A program made the translations under genes and the position numbers. Below the pieces are notes generated by a model, which saw only the letters and a list, made by a program, of their open reading frames with translations, did no database searches and had not been told where the DNA came from. From positions 255,210-319,209 of the forward strand of contig JAUZSP010000007.1 of the NCBI GenBank assembly GCA_030949385.1: 64,000 bases of DNA, written 5' to 3'. Shown here piece by piece: positions 20,290-30,652 of the stretch (positions within the stretch are counted from its first letter, which is position 1; each line of letters opens with the position of its first letter). Origin of the DNA: Gammaproteobacteria bacterium. GTDB lineage: Bacteria; Pseudomonadota; Gammaproteobacteria; JAUZRS01.

Positions 20290-21873
20290 ATGCGGACAAA
20301 GGGTTTTGTCTACCAAATTGTGCTACTCGGCCTGCTGTTATGGGCACCTCAAAGTTCAGCGATTAACTTTGAAACCTTGGTTATGCCTGGGCCATTAACA
20401 AAAAATCACGCCAAATTTGAAGAGAAGTGTGAAAACTGCCACGCCTCCTTTAAAAAAGAGAGCCAAAATAAATTCTGCCTAGACTGTCACGATCATAAAA
20501 ACATCAAAGACGACATTCAGGCCAAAAAAGGCTTTCACGGTCGAATCAAAAACGCCAGCACCAAAGAGTGCAAAACCTGTCACAGCGACCACAAAGGGCG
20601 TGATGAAGACATCATGCGTCTTGACCCGCTCAATTTTAACCATCGCATGACCGATTTTCGCCTCAACGGCGCGCATCTGAAAGCCTCTTGTAATGCGTGC
20701 CATACCTCCGGAAAACCCCATCGAGAAGCACCGCACAACTGCATCGACTGCCACAAAGCCGATGATCGTCATCAGGGCAAATTGGGTGACAAATGCGCCG
20801 ACTGCCACAGCGAACAATCGTGGCGTCAACAAGAGGTCTTTGATCACAGCAAAACCGATTTCCCCCTCAAAGGCCATCATAAAAAGGTCAAATGCAACCT
20901 CTGTCACGCCGACGAGCACTACAAAGACACCCCCAAAACCTGTGTCAGCTGTCATAAAATAAATGACACCCATCAAGGCCGCTACGGCAAAAAATGCCAA
21001 AGCTGTCACACCGAACGGGACTGGAAAAAGGTCAAATTCAAACACGACCGTGACACCAAATACCGTCTCACCGGCGCGCACAAAAAAGTCCAATGTGATA
21101 CGTGCCACACCGGCCCCAAACTTTACACCAAGAAAAAACGCAAACAAACCTGCAACTCGTGCCACAAGCTCGATGACGTACACAAAGGACGTAACGGGGT
21201 AAAATGCCAAGATTGCCACACCACCAAGAGCTGGTCAGGCACCGATTTCAATCATGACAAAGACACCAAGTTTCCGCTGATTGGCAAACACACCGATTTG
21301 TCTTGCGAGGGTTGCCACAAAGGCGGTGTCTTTGAAGAACAGCTAAAAGCGGAATGTTATGCCTGTCATAAAACCCAAGACGTGCATCGCGGCCAACAGG
21401 GCAAACTGTGCCAAGAGTGCCATAATGAAAAAGGTTGGGGTAACGAGCTCTTTTTTGATCACGACATCACCCAATTTCCGCTCATTGGTCAACACGCCGT
21501 CACCCCTTGCGAAGAGTGCCACCTCTCTAATGAATACCAAGATGCCTCCAGCAAGTGCAACGACTGCCATGAGCAAGACGATGAAAAACACAAAGGCCGC
21601 CTCGGCGACAACTGTGCTCAGTGCCACAACCCCAATGATTGGAAAGCGTGGATTTTTGATCACAACAAAAACACCGATTACAAACTGGAAGGCATACATG
21701 ACAAATTGGATTGCCACCTCTGTCATCGACGCACCCCCATCGGCGGGAAAATCCGTCTGGCTCACGACTGCTACAGCTGCCACCAAAGCGATGACATTCA
21801 CCGTGGCAATTTTGGCCGTCACTGCGACCGCTGCCATACCGGTGACAGCTTCAGTGATATTGAGCTGCAATAA
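20290..21873 (+). CDS. 21-haem periplasmic c-type cytochrome
   Basis: A signal peptide (IVLLGLLLWAPQSSA) is followed by 21 CxxCH haem-binding motifs in about 500 residues, counted directly. They come in a repeating pattern of two haems per unit of about 45-50 residues, with phrases like FPLKGHHKKVKCNLCHA and DTHQGRYGKKCQSCH. The extra histidines (FDH, GxH) can give bis-His ligation. The order suggests a long haem wire. The ribosome-binding site is AGGTGA before ATG 20290, 37 bp after the b-type protein gene. Similar repeated cytochromes are known from sulfur- and metal-cycling bacteria, but I cannot name a characterised orthologue. Confidence 0.9.
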   Translation: MRTKGFVYQIVLLGLLLWAPQSSAINFETLVMPGPLTKNHAKFEEKCENCHASFKKESQNKFCLDCHDHKNIKDDIQAKKGFHGRIKNASTKECKTCHSDHKGRDEDIMRLDPLNFNHRMTDFRLNGAHLKASCNACHTSGKPHREAPHNCIDCHKADDRHQGKLGDKCADCHSEQSWRQQEVFDHSKTDFPLKGHHKKVKCNLCHADEHYKDTPKTCVSCHKINDTHQGRYGKKCQSCHTERDWKKVKFKHDRDTKYRLTGAHKKVQCDTCHTGPKLYTKKKRKQTCNSCHKLDDVHKGRNGVKCQDCHTTKSWSGTDFNHDKDTKFPLIGKHTDLSCEGCHKGGVFEEQLKAECYACHKTQDVHRGQQGKLCQECHNEKGWGNELFFDHDITQFPLIGQHAVTPCEECHLSNEYQDASSKCNDCHEQDDEKHKGRLGDNCAQCHNPNDWKAWIFDHNKNTDYKLEGIHDKLDCHLCHRRTPIGGKIRLAHDCYSCHQSDDIHRGNFGRHCDRCHTGDSFSDIELQ

Positions 21874-21929
21874 ACACCGAACCCAATGACCAAAAACTGG
21901 GCAATGCCGCCCAACAAGGAGTAACGACC

Positions 21930-23345
21930 ATGTGGAATTCTCAAAATAGGCCACGCCACGGCGGCAGCGCCATCAGCACGTTATTAATGCTGCTTTTGTG
22001 TCTGGCTTTTTTGCCCAGCACCGGCTCAGCCAAAGAAAAATTTGATCATTGGACCACCGGTTTTCCCCTCAATGGCGGCCATGTCAATGTCGAATGCGCC
22101 ACTTGTCATGTGCGCGGTGTCTTTAAAGGCACCCCGACTCAATGTGCCCAGTGCCACAACGGCCGCATTGCATCTGGCATATCAGCCAATCACGTGCCCA
22201 CCAATGCGGCCTGTGATGATTGCCACACCACCACCAGCATGTCCGAGGTACGATTTGACCACAACACCGTCGGCGGTGGCCAAGCCTGCACCAACTGCCA
22301 CAACGGCTTGATGGCAGAAGGTAAAAACGCACGCCATATCAACACCAGCGACAGCTGTGAATCCTGTCATCGCAGCATGAGCTGGCGCAGTCTGCGTAAC
22401 GTCGATCACAACGAAGTAAGAGGCTCCTGCTCCACTTGCCACAACGGCGTTACCGCGGAAGGCAAAAGCGCCCGTCACATCACCACCAACACGGAATGCG
22501 ACAGTTGCCACACGGTTAAAAGCTGGAACGTATCCAACTTCAACCACGAAGGTGTGCTACCTGGAACCTGCTCCAGCTGTCACAACGGCAGCCAAGCCAC
22601 CGGAAAAAGCAGCCGCCACGTTCAAACCAGCGCTGAGTGCGACGTCTGCCACAACACCAGTAACTGGTCAGCTCGGGTAGATCACAACAACGTCAGCACC
22701 AACTGTTTTGCTTGCCACAACGGGGTCAGTGCCACCGGTAAAAACCCGACTCACATTCAGACCAGCAACGTCTGTGAAGCGTGCCACAGCGCCACCCGCT
22801 GGGTACCTACGGTGCGCACCGATCACAACGAAATCAGCGGCTCTTGCTCAAGTTGTCACAACGGCGTGACCTCCACCGGCAAACACCCACAGCATTTGGC
22901 CACCACCGCCGACTGCAACGTCTGTCATCGCACCAACGCTTGGTTACCCGCCAGCTTCGATCACAGTACCGTGACAGGCGGCTGTTCTGGCTGCCATAAC
23001 AACGTCACAGCCACCGGCAAAAGCGGCAACCACTTCATCACCAGTCAAGAGTGCAATGTCTGCCATACCAGCACCCGTTGGACACCCACCCTGCAATTCC
23101 GTCACAGCAGCCCCGCCTACCCTGGTGATCACGCTGCTCGACTTGATTGTCAGAGCTGCCATCGCACCAATAGCCAACAAATTCCTTGGCTGGCCCCAGC
23201 GTATCAGCCTGATTGCGCCGGTTGTCACGCCAAAGACTATGTTCCAGGCGAGCACAGAAATGCCAGTGTCAGCGCCCTACGAGATTGTGCTGGTGCCTGC
23301 CATAAATCCAGAGAACACAGTGTTCGAGACAGGAGCTTTGATTAA
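21930..23345 (+). CDS. 18-haem c-type cytochrome
   Basis: A signal peptide (ISTLLMLLLCLAFLPSTGSA) leads a protein with 17 CxxCH motifs plus one CxxxCH (CAGACH) near the C-terminus. The repeat unit is about 22-45 residues, alternating CxxCHNGxxATGKxxxH and a VDHN or FNH element before the next haem, so the His partners are built into the repeat. AAGGAG precedes ATG 21930. The stop overlaps the start of the beta-barrel gene (TAATG), which means coupled translation and probably a physical complex. It may sit on or in the outer-membrane barrel, as MtrA-type cytochromes do with MtrB, but it shows no homology I can see to those. Confidence 0.88.
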   Translation: MWNSQNRPRHGGSAISTLLMLLLCLAFLPSTGSAKEKFDHWTTGFPLNGGHVNVECATCHVRGVFKGTPTQCAQCHNGRIASGISANHVPTNAACDDCHTTTSMSEVRFDHNTVGGGQACTNCHNGLMAEGKNARHINTSDSCESCHRSMSWRSLRNVDHNEVRGSCSTCHNGVTAEGKSARHITTNTECDSCHTVKSWNVSNFNHEGVLPGTCSSCHNGSQATGKSSRHVQTSAECDVCHNTSNWSARVDHNNVSTNCFACHNGVSATGKNPTHIQTSNVCEACHSATRWVPTVRTDHNEISGSCSSCHNGVTSTGKHPQHLATTADCNVCHRTNAWLPASFDHSTVTGGCSGCHNNVTATGKSGNHFITSQECNVCHTSTRWTPTLQFRHSSPAYPGDHAARLDCQSCHRTNSQQIPWLAPAYQPDCAGCHAKDYVPGEHRNASVSALRDCAGACHKSREHSVRDRSFD

Positions 23346-25420
23346 TGAGTCAGCATCCACTCAATCGGGTGCGCTCTGCGCGCCTGCTTGGCTCAGCTCT
23401 ACTGATGCTGAGCCTTCTTTCTGGCTTCTCCATATCCAGTGTAGAAGCGGCATCTGCTTATGCAATCAACCTACAATCATCACAAACACAGATTAAAAAA
23501 CCATCTCAGGTCAAAGACTACGAGCGTTATCAACTGTATACCGTGCGTTTCAAAAGCAAAAAAGACGGTAAAATTTGGAACCGTCTGCGGTTGGGGTTTT
23601 TCCCCAGCTTGGCTGCTGCCCGACGAGCACTCAATGGCATTAAATCTCAATACCCCTCAGCCTGGGTTGCGAAAGCCTCGAAAAAAGAACAACAACTGGC
23701 CAATAAACAAAACAACCGCAAGGTTGCTAAACAACGCCCCAGTAAAAACCCCAGCCTCAACAAAAACACGCGCAACTCAAAAGCAAAACTCTCGGTAGCA
23801 GAGAGTCAACGCATTATGAAAGCAGCTCGCCAAGCGATGACCGGCAAAAAATACCGGCGAGCCATATCACTGCTCACTCATCTACACCAAAACGGTCACA
23901 GCAGTCAACAGAAAGACAGCCAAGAACTGCTTGGTCTTGCCTATGAACGCAAAGGTCAGCTGGCACACGCCAAAGCGGAGTATGAAAATTACTTGCGCCA
24001 ATACCCTAAAGGCAAAGAGACCCAACGAGTACAACAACGCCTGTCTGGTCTATTAACCGCACAGGTGCAACCTCGGGAAAAACTGCGTGGCTCCGCCAAA
24101 CAGCGCCAAGATCGCAAACCAAAATGGCGTTATTTCACCAATCTGTCGCAGTACTACTCTACTGCGAATCGAAATACCACCAGCAACGGCAGCTCCACTT
24201 CCGAGCAGACCCAGTCGGACCTCAACACCTACATCAGTTTTAGTGCCGACCGACGTGGCGGACGCTTCGAAGTCAGTACCGACATGAACCTCGACAGCCG
24301 TTACGAATTCCCGACCGACTCTTTAGACACTGCACGAGATCGCACTCGCCTACGCTCTCTTTATGCCGAAGTGGTGGATAAGGACACTCAACTGTCCGGC
24401 AGAATCGGTCGCCAACGGCTGAATAAATACGGCGTTTTAGGCCGTTTTGATGGCCTGCTCAGCGGTTATTCCATCACCCAAAAAATTCGTACCAACGCCG
24501 TTATCGGCTTTCCAGTCAACACCAGTGACTACGCGCAAATCAATACCGACAACCCTTTTTACGGTGCCAGCGTCGAGTATGGCCCCTATCAGGAAAACTG
24601 GGATTTCACCGGTTATTTTATCGAACAGAGGTTTGATGCGCTGGTTGATCGACGTGCCATCGGGGGTGAAGCACGTTATTTAGATAAAAACCGCTCTCTC
24701 TTCACCCTGTTGGACTACGACATCTTCCACAATGAACTCAACACCGTGTTAATTTTAGGTAATTGGACACTGGAAAATAAAGGCCGAGCGTATCTCTCCT
24801 ACAGTCAACTGAAAAGCCCCACTTTATTAACCCAAAACGCCATCGGTAGCAGCGATCTTGCGGGCAATCAGCTTCTCACTTTGGCTGAACTGCAACAAAA
24901 CTTCAGCGATGATCAAATTTATCAGCTCGCCAAAGATAAAACCGAAGAGAGCAGAAACCTCACCTTAGGCTGGGCACGTCCGATCAACAAAAAATATCAA
25001 TACGATACCAGCCTCAACGTGGCCTCTTTGACCGGCAGCAGTGGCCAAGACATCTCCTACAACCTACAGTTGATTGCCAACAATCTACTGAAAAAAGGTG
25101 ACTCCGGTATTGTCGGTTTGCGGGTGCAAAACAGCGACAGCAGTAACGTCATTTACCTCTCAGGGAACATGCGTTACCCCTATAACAAATGGCGTTTTAA
25201 CCCTAGGTTGGTGGTGCAAAAACGCGATAATAAAAGCCTCAACAGCGACAGTGTTGTGCTCACCCCTTCGGTACGGGTGGATTATCGTTTCAAACGCGAC
25301 ATCAGTTTTGAAAGTGAGCTTAGAATGGACATCACCTCAGATACCGATAACGCTGGCGGCACAACGGATACTAATGAGTTCTACATCAATCTTGGTTATC
25401 GTTGGGACTTCGCCAACTGA
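23345..25420 (+). CDS. SPOR-TPR-outer-membrane beta-barrel protein
   Basis: About 691 residues. A signal peptide is followed by a SPOR-like domain (AYAINLQSS ... FFPSLAAARRALNGI), a basic linker, tetratricopeptide-type helices (about residues 155-235, with LLGLAYERKGQLAHAKAEYENYL), and a C-terminal half of alternating amphipathic strands. The barrel half ends NEFYINLGYRWDFAN, with an aromatic near-terminal residue as in many barrels. SPOR domains bind denuded peptidoglycan, so the protein may link barrel, cell wall and cytochrome. The start overlaps the stop of the 18-haem gene. It is the likely outer-membrane sheath or partner of the cytochromes. The domain combination is unusual. Confidence 0.75.
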   Translation: MSQHPLNRVRSARLLGSALLMLSLLSGFSISSVEAASAYAINLQSSQTQIKKPSQVKDYERYQLYTVRFKSKKDGKIWNRLRLGFFPSLAAARRALNGIKSQYPSAWVAKASKKEQQLANKQNNRKVAKQRPSKNPSLNKNTRNSKAKLSVAESQRIMKAARQAMTGKKYRRAISLLTHLHQNGHSSQQKDSQELLGLAYERKGQLAHAKAEYENYLRQYPKGKETQRVQQRLSGLLTAQVQPREKLRGSAKQRQDRKPKWRYFTNLSQYYSTANRNTTSNGSSTSEQTQSDLNTYISFSADRRGGRFEVSTDMNLDSRYEFPTDSLDTARDRTRLRSLYAEVVDKDTQLSGRIGRQRLNKYGVLGRFDGLLSGYSITQKIRTNAVIGFPVNTSDYAQINTDNPFYGASVEYGPYQENWDFTGYFIEQRFDALVDRRAIGGEARYLDKNRSLFTLLDYDIFHNELNTVLILGNWTLENKGRAYLSYSQLKSPTLLTQNAIGSSDLAGNQLLTLAELQQNFSDDQIYQLAKDKTEESRNLTLGWARPINKKYQYDTSLNVASLTGSSGQDISYNLQLIANNLLKKGDSGIVGLRVQNSDSSNVIYLSGNMRYPYNKWRFNPRLVVQKRDNKSLNSDSVVLTPSVRVDYRFKRDISFESELRMDITSDTDNAGGTTDTNEFYINLGYRWDFAN

Positions 25421-25442
25421 TCCTTCACAATTAACCACCCAT

Positions 25443-25472
25443 AAAAAAACCCGCAAATTGCGGGTTTTTTTA
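25443..25472. terminator. Bidirectional terminator between the barrel gene and lpxA
   Basis: AAAAAAACCCGC, short loop, GCGGGTTTTTTT. A/T runs on both sides let it serve the two convergent transcripts. Confidence 0.9.
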
Positions 25473-25508
25473 TGGGTACTATTAAAGTAGATTTACAACA
25501 GAAAAACC

Positions 25509-26279
25509 TTAACGAACAATACCACGCTCACTGCCTTCAATAAAGGCCAGCAGATCTTTAACCTGTTGATGTTCTTCGGCTAATAACTTTACTTTCAACA
25601 ACGCCTCATCACGCGCGCCTCGATTTTTCACCAACAGCTTGAATGTTTGGTGCAGCGCTTGAATTAACTCATCGGAAAACCCACGGCGCTTCAAACCGCG
25701 CTTATTGATCCCATAAGCCGAAGCGTGATTACCGGCCACCATCACAAAAGGCGGCACATCCCGATTAATGATCGTGCCCAAACCTGAAAACGCATGAGTA
25801 CCGATGTGACTGAACTGATGCACACAGGTAAAACCGCCTAAAATGGCATAATCATCCACTTTTACATGACCTGCAATGGAAGCGGCATTGGAAAAAATAG
25901 TATGATTTGCCACTTGGCAATCATGGGCAACATGAGCGTAAGCCATAAACAAATTATGGTCACCAATACGAGTGTATCCTCCCCCCTTCGCCGTACCTCG
26001 GTGCAAAGTGACGAACTCACGAATCACATTGTGATCACCGATCTCTAAAAAGCTCTCTTCACCGGCATACTTCAAATCCTGTGCAACTTCACCCACAGAG
26101 GAAAATTGGAAAATTCGATTGTTTTTACCGATCCGAGTCGAATCACCAATCACCACATGCGATGCAATCTCACAGCCAGAACCGATCTCCACAGCCGCAC
26201 CAATAATGCTATACGGGCCAACACTCACATCTTCTGCAAGTGTCGCACTGGGATCAATAATGGCCGTTGGGTGAATCAA
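25509..26279 (-). CDS. lpxA: UDP-N-acetylglucosamine acyltransferase LpxA
   Basis: First enzyme of lipid A synthesis: transfers an R-3-hydroxyacyl chain from ACP to UDP-GlcNAc. The 256-residue protein starts [21 protein letters not shown], the hexapeptide repeats of a left-handed beta-helix, and holds the family's [10 protein letters not shown] with the catalytic His and a typical GLKRRGFS in the C-terminal helical part. The TTG start at 26279 overlaps the TGA stop of fabZ. The operon ends here at a terminator; lpxB, which follows lpxA in many relatives, is absent. Confidence 0.97.
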   Translation of the reverse strand: MIHPTAIIDPSATLAEDVSVGPYSIIGAAVEIGSGCEIASHVVIGDSTRIGKNNRIFQFSSVGEVAQDLKYAGEESFLEIGDHNVIREFVTLHRGTAKGGGYTRIGDHNLFMAYAHVAHDCQVANHTIFSNAASIAGHVKVDDYAILGGFTCVHQFSHIGTHAFSGLGTIINRDVPPFVMVAGNHASAYGINKRGLKRRGFSDELIQALHQTFKLLVKNRGARDEALLKVKLLAEEHQQVKDLLAFIEGSERGIVR

Positions 26280-26725
26280 GAGTCAATTTCTCGCTCTGCA
26301 CCCATTAATTCTGCGCTGCACGCCAATTCATCGCCCACCCACGCTTCGGTGGCAAACTTCCACATACCCCGTTTTTGTTTCAACAATTTGACTTTAATCG
26401 TCAACTGATCACCGGGTTCTACTTGACGCTTAAAACGCGCTTTATCAATGGAAACAAACAAATACAAACTTTTATCGGTGGGTTTTTTTTCTTGGGTTTT
26501 AAACACCAAAATACCCGTCGCCTGCGCCATCGCTTCCAACATCAACACCCCAGGAAACACCGGGCGATTGGGAAAGTGACCGGTAAAAAACGGCTCGTTA
26601 AACGTGACGTTTTTAATCGCGGTCAGATGACTGCCCAACTCAATATCAAGCACACGGTCAATCAATAAAAAAGGGTAGCGGTGCGGCAAATACTCCAGCA
26701 CCTCATGAATACTCATCTCATTCAA
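26276..26725 (-). CDS. fabZ: 3-hydroxyacyl-ACP dehydratase FabZ
   Basis: Removes water from 3-hydroxyacyl-ACP in fatty acid elongation and competes with LpxA/LpxD for substrate. The 149-residue protein has [13 protein letters not shown] with the catalytic His (about residue 15), [27 protein letters not shown] with the acidic partner, and the hot-dog fold length. The TTG at 26725 is kept because GAGGA lies eight bases upstream; an in-frame ATG at 26716 is possible. Confidence 0.97.
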   Translation of the reverse strand: MNEMSIHEVLEYLPHRYPFLLIDRVLDIELGSHLTAIKNVTFNEPFFTGHFPNRPVFPGVLMLEAMAQATGILVFKTQEKKPTDKSLYLFVSIDKARFKRQVEPGDQLTIKVKLLKQKRGMWKFATEAWVGDELACSAELMGAEREIDS

Positions 26726-26750
26726 AATACAATCCTCGAAATAATTTAAT

Positions 26751-27764
26751 TTATTTTTTTTCTAAAGCCGCCAAACGGCGTGCCATCAAATCCAGTTGTG
26801 AAAAACGCACCCGGTTGCGTTTCCAGAGCCGATTGGGCTGCAAAGGCGTACCCGACGAATAGGTTCCCGCCTCGCCAATAGAGCTTGTCACCAATGATTT
26901 GGCGGTAATATTGACGTAATCGGCAATTTCCAAATGACCTAAAATACCCGCCGCCCCTCCCACTGTGCAGTGACGACCAATTTTAGCACTGCCCGCGATG
27001 CCAACACAGCCTGCAATGGCACTAAACGCCCCAATATGAACATTGTGTGCCACCTGAATCAGGTTATCTAAAATAACCCCCTCTTCAATCACCGTGTCCT
27101 CAAGCGCGCCACGATCAATGGTGGTGTTGGCACCAATTTCAACATCATCGCCAATCTGAACCGCACCGATCTGTGGAATCGCCAACCAACGCCCCTCTTC
27201 ATTGGCGTAACCAAACCCCTCAGCACCAATCACCGTCCCCGACTGCACTTTCACTCGTTTGCCCAAGTAACAATCGTGATGAATCGTTACATGTGGGTTC
27301 AAATAGACCCGATCAGCCAAATGAACTCGCTCACCAAGATAGCTTCCTGCACCAACAAAACAGCCTGCTTCTACAACCACACCCGCCTCAATCACCACCT
27401 GAGCGGCAATGGAAGCCGTCGGATCTATCTGCGCTTTCGAATCTATCGTTGCAGACGCATGAATTCCAGCGGCTGGAATCGGCACAGAATGCAGCAACCG
27501 CGCAATTTTGGCGTAACTCAAATAAGGATTGTCTGAGAGCAGCACTGCCATCGGTGCAGACTCCGCCCACTCGGGTTTGAGAATAACGGCACTGGCTGCA
27601 CTTTTGAGCAACAACGGCTGAAACTTCTTCTGCGATAAAAAGCTCAAGGCTCCCGCCGAAGCACTCACCAGTGGCTCCATTCGATCCACTTCGATGGCAG
27701 CTTCTCCAACCAGCTGCAACTGAAAACGATCAGCAAGATCAAGCAGAGAAAATCGCACACACAT
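26751..27764 (-). CDS. lpxD: UDP-3-O-(3-hydroxyacyl)glucosamine N-acyltransferase LpxD
   Basis: Third step of lipid A synthesis. The 337-residue protein has an N-terminal uridine-binding domain and a run of hexapeptide repeats (for example [20 protein letters not shown]), with HHDCYLG and [11 protein letters not shown] carrying the catalytic and substrate-binding histidines, and a C-terminal helix. It lies between skp and fabZ as usual. Confidence 0.97.
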   Translation of the reverse strand: MCVRFSLLDLADRFQLQLVGEAAIEVDRMEPLVSASAGALSFLSQKKFQPLLLKSAASAVILKPEWAESAPMAVLLSDNPYLSYAKIARLLHSVPIPAAGIHASATIDSKAQIDPTASIAAQVVIEAGVVVEAGCFVGAGSYLGERVHLADRVYLNPHVTIHHDCYLGKRVKVQSGTVIGAEGFGYANEEGRWLAIPQIGAVQIGDDVEIGANTTIDRGALEDTVIEEGVILDNLIQVAHNVHIGAFSAIAGCVGIAGSAKIGRHCTVGGAAGILGHLEIADYVNITAKSLVTSSIGEAGTYSSGTPLQPNRLWKRNRVRFSQLDLMARRLAALEKK

Positions 27765-27787
27765 CCTATAATCTACGTTGTTATTTT

Positions 27788-28315
27788 TTATTCTGGCACG
27801 GAGTGCAATAAAAGCTGGCTTTTCAACACATTTAGCAGTTTTTGCGTCAGATCGGTGCGTTTACTGGCAAACAGCACCCCGTCACTGAGAATAAGATCAT
27901 ACTGCTCATCTTTTGCTAATTGCGCTATCGCCTCCATCACAGAACGCCGCACTTTTTTAAACTCATTGTTTTTTTGAATATTAAGATCTTCGCGAAAATC
28001 CTGCTCATTGCGATCTTTTTTGCGTTTTAAACGGCGGATCTCTTTCTCCAACAAACGCCGTTTTGGGATTGACATCACCAAACCCTCTTTTTCCAGCAGA
28101 TAACGTTTTTCATCCAAACTCTTCTGCTGTTTTTGCAGCAGCAGTTGACGTGGAGCAAACTCTTTTTCCAACCTTAAAGCCGCTTCGACCGCCGTCGGCG
28201 CTTTATCAATCAGATAAGGAATATCAACAAAACCAAGTTTTAATGTCGATTCAGCCTGCAAAACCAAACTGCTAAACAGCAGAACAAGGGTCACTGCAAC
28301 TCTATTTTTTCCCAT
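27788..28315 (-). CDS. skp: Periplasmic chaperone Skp/OmpH
   Basis: A 175-residue exported protein: signal peptide (VAVTLVLLFSSLVLQA), a small beta part beginning LKLGFVDIPYLID, then long coiled-coil arms rich in Lys, Glu and Arg (residues about 55-130). Skp trimers hold unfolded outer-membrane proteins on the way to BamA, whose gene is immediately upstream. Confidence 0.92.
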   Translation of the reverse strand: MGKNRVAVTLVLLFSSLVLQAESTLKLGFVDIPYLIDKAPTAVEAALRLEKEFAPRQLLLQKQQKSLDEKRYLLEKEGLVMSIPKRRLLEKEIRRLKRKKDRNEQDFREDLNIQKNNEFKKVRRSVMEAIAQLAKDEQYDLILSDGVLFASKRTDLTQKLLNVLKSQLLLHSVPE

Positions 28316-28342
28316 ACGCCCTCCTACTCGCTCTCAATTGGC

Positions 28343-30643
28343 TCAAAATAGGGTACCAATGGTGAATTGTACCTTATCTTCCGTATCACCTGAGCGAATA
28401 TTGATCGGCTCTCCGTAACTGATACTCAAAGGACCGATGGGCGACAACCATAAAAAAGCCACCCCAATAGAACTGCGTAATTCCGTCAGTTGAAAATCTT
28501 CAGCTTTCGTAAACACATTGCCATTATCAATAAAAAAGCTGATCCGAGTTGAGCCCGGCTCTTCAACAAACGGCGGAGGGAAAATAAGTTCCAGAGTTGA
28601 GACCGTCTTAAAATCACCACCCGCCGGTTCGCCACGGGAATCTTTCGGCCCTAAGCTATAAGCCTCATACCCCCGCACCGAACGAATGCCGCCAGCGTAA
28701 TATTTTTCAAAAAAGGGCAGGTCGATGCGTGAACCATAACCCTCTCCGTATTTTATTTCACTGCGTAACGACAACACATAACGATCCGTCACCGGATAAT
28801 AATATTCAAAATCATAACCCAGCTTGTAAAACTCCAGATCACTGCTCGGCAAAGACCAGTCCAACGAGAGACGGTGCAACCAACCCTGCTCGGCAAACAC
28901 AGTACGGTTACGACGATCGTAACTTAAACTGGCGTCGATATTAGAGCCGTCAAACCGCTGCTTACCGCTGCTACCAACAAAGGCTTTAATTTCATCAGAG
29001 CTGTTTTCAGTACTGAAAATATCACTGCGTTCTAAACCACCACCCAATTTCACCGTCGTGAACTCATTCACGGGAATGCCGTAACGCAGACTCAAACGAT
29101 AACTGTCACGTCGATAATCTGCCGTTGTGCTCAACTGAGTCGCATCGGTTTTACGACTCAACAAGGAAAACGTGCGACTTACCCCATCCTCCGTATGATA
29201 GGGGTCGGTAAAAGAGAGGCTGTATTGTTCATTAGAAATGCTGTTATCAACCGCAATTTTAAGCCGCTGCCCCGTCCCCAATAAATTCTCTTGCGACAAA
29301 CTGGCGTTAAAAAGCAAACCTTGAGTACTGGAGTAACCAGCACCAATGCTGAAAGAGCCTGAAGAGCGCTCCGTCACACTAACGTACAAATCCACTTGGT
29401 CCTCACGCCCAACCACCTTTGGGGTTTCCAAAGAGACCTGTTCAATGTAACTCAGACGTTGCAAACGAATCCGCGAGCGTTTCACTTTGCTGGGCGACAA
29501 CCAGCCTCCCTCCAACTGACGCATCTCACGACGCAAAACCGTATCGTGGGTTTTTGCATTGCCCGAGAAAATAATCCGCCGCACATACACCCGTTTACCA
29601 GGATCGATGACGATGTTCAAATCCACTTGGCGCGCCTCGTCATCAATCGTTGGCACCACGTCAATATTGGCAAAAGCGTAACCATCATCGCCCAAACGCT
29701 CAGAGATTTTGCTGGTGGCATTGGTTACTTGGCGACGTGAAAAAATATCGTCTTTTTCAATCAAGAGTAACTTTTCTAAGCTCTCTTTGGGCAACACAAA
29801 ACGCCCTGCCAAAACCACTTCACGCACACGATACTGCTCGCCCTCATCAATATTAATCGTGACGTAAATGCCCTGTTTATTCGGTGTAATGGAGATCTGC
29901 GAAGAGAGCACCTTAAAATTAATGTAACCCCGATCTTGATAATAGGAGCGTAAAATCTCCAAATCACCCGCCAGTTTGGTACGCGAATATTGATCTGCGC
30001 TACTAAAAAAACTGAACGCACTGGATTCCGATGATTCGATTTGATCCAGCAACACCGCATCGCTAAAACGCCGGTTGCCAATGATGTTGATCTGTTTAAT
30101 CTTGGACTCTTCACCTTCCTGAATCATCACCTGAATATCCACTCGGTTACGTTCCAGAGGCACCACCGTGGTTTTGATGTTCATGCCGTAATTGCCTTGG
30201 CTGAAATAGAGACGACGAATCTCCTGCTGCACTCGCTCCAACACAGAACGGTTAAAAACCCGCCCCTTCGCAATACCCAAAGAATTCAGTGAAGCGGTTA
30301 ACTGCTCGTCCTCCAGCTTTTCATTGCCCTCAATTTTGATCTCAGAAATAGCCGGTCGCTCCACCACCGTCACCACCAAAGTTGAATCGTCACGCGCCAA
30401 ACTGACATCATTGAACATGCCAGTGGCAAAAAGCGCTCGAATCAACTTACCTGAATCACGTTCCTCATAACGTTCACCGACTCGCATCGGCAAATAGTTC
30501 AGCACCGTGCCAACAGAGACCCGCTCACCGCCTTTTACTTCAATGGCTTCAACCACAAAGGTATTATCAACAGCCCAAAGTACATTTGGGTTTAAAAAAA
30601 CACAAATAAGCACAAAAAAACGCAATACAAAACGATAAAACAT
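28343..30643 (-). CDS. bamA: Outer-membrane protein assembly factor BamA
   Basis: Core of the BAM complex that inserts beta-barrel proteins. A signal peptide and five POTRA domains (residues about 24-420) precede the Omp85 barrel. Typical stretches are VEAIEVKGGERVSVGTVL, the lid-loop motif RSVRGYEAYSLGP near residue 640, and a final strand ending VQFTIGTLF. The length of 766 residues is normal. It is flanked by rseP and skp. Confidence 0.98.
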   Translation of the reverse strand: MFYRFVLRFFVLICVFLNPNVLWAVDNTFVVEAIEVKGGERVSVGTVLNYLPMRVGERYEERDSGKLIRALFATGMFNDVSLARDDSTLVVTVVERPAISEIKIEGNEKLEDEQLTASLNSLGIAKGRVFNRSVLERVQQEIRRLYFSQGNYGMNIKTTVVPLERNRVDIQVMIQEGEESKIKQINIIGNRRFSDAVLLDQIESSESSAFSFFSSADQYSRTKLAGDLEILRSYYQDRGYINFKVLSSQISITPNKQGIYVTINIDEGEQYRVREVVLAGRFVLPKESLEKLLLIEKDDIFSRRQVTNATSKISERLGDDGYAFANIDVVPTIDDEARQVDLNIVIDPGKRVYVRRIIFSGNAKTHDTVLRREMRQLEGGWLSPSKVKRSRIRLQRLSYIEQVSLETPKVVGREDQVDLYVSVTERSSGSFSIGAGYSSTQGLLFNASLSQENLLGTGQRLKIAVDNSISNEQYSLSFTDPYHTEDGVSRTFSLLSRKTDATQLSTTADYRRDSYRLSLRYGIPVNEFTTVKLGGGLERSDIFSTENSSDEIKAFVGSSGKQRFDGSNIDASLSYDRRNRTVFAEQGWLHRLSLDWSLPSSDLEFYKLGYDFEYYYPVTDRYVLSLRSEIKYGEGYGSRIDLPFFEKYYAGGIRSVRGYEAYSLGPKDSRGEPAGGDFKTVSTLELIFPPPFVEEPGSTRISFFIDNGNVFTKAEDFQLTELRSSIGVAFLWLSPIGPLSISYGEPINIRSGDTEDKVQFTIGTLF

Positions 30644-30652
30644 GAATTACCC

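Noticed and set aside
20479-22547. Long antisense frames opposite the multihaem cytochromes
   Set aside because: They arise from the regular codon pattern of CxxCH repeats and overlap convincing genes.
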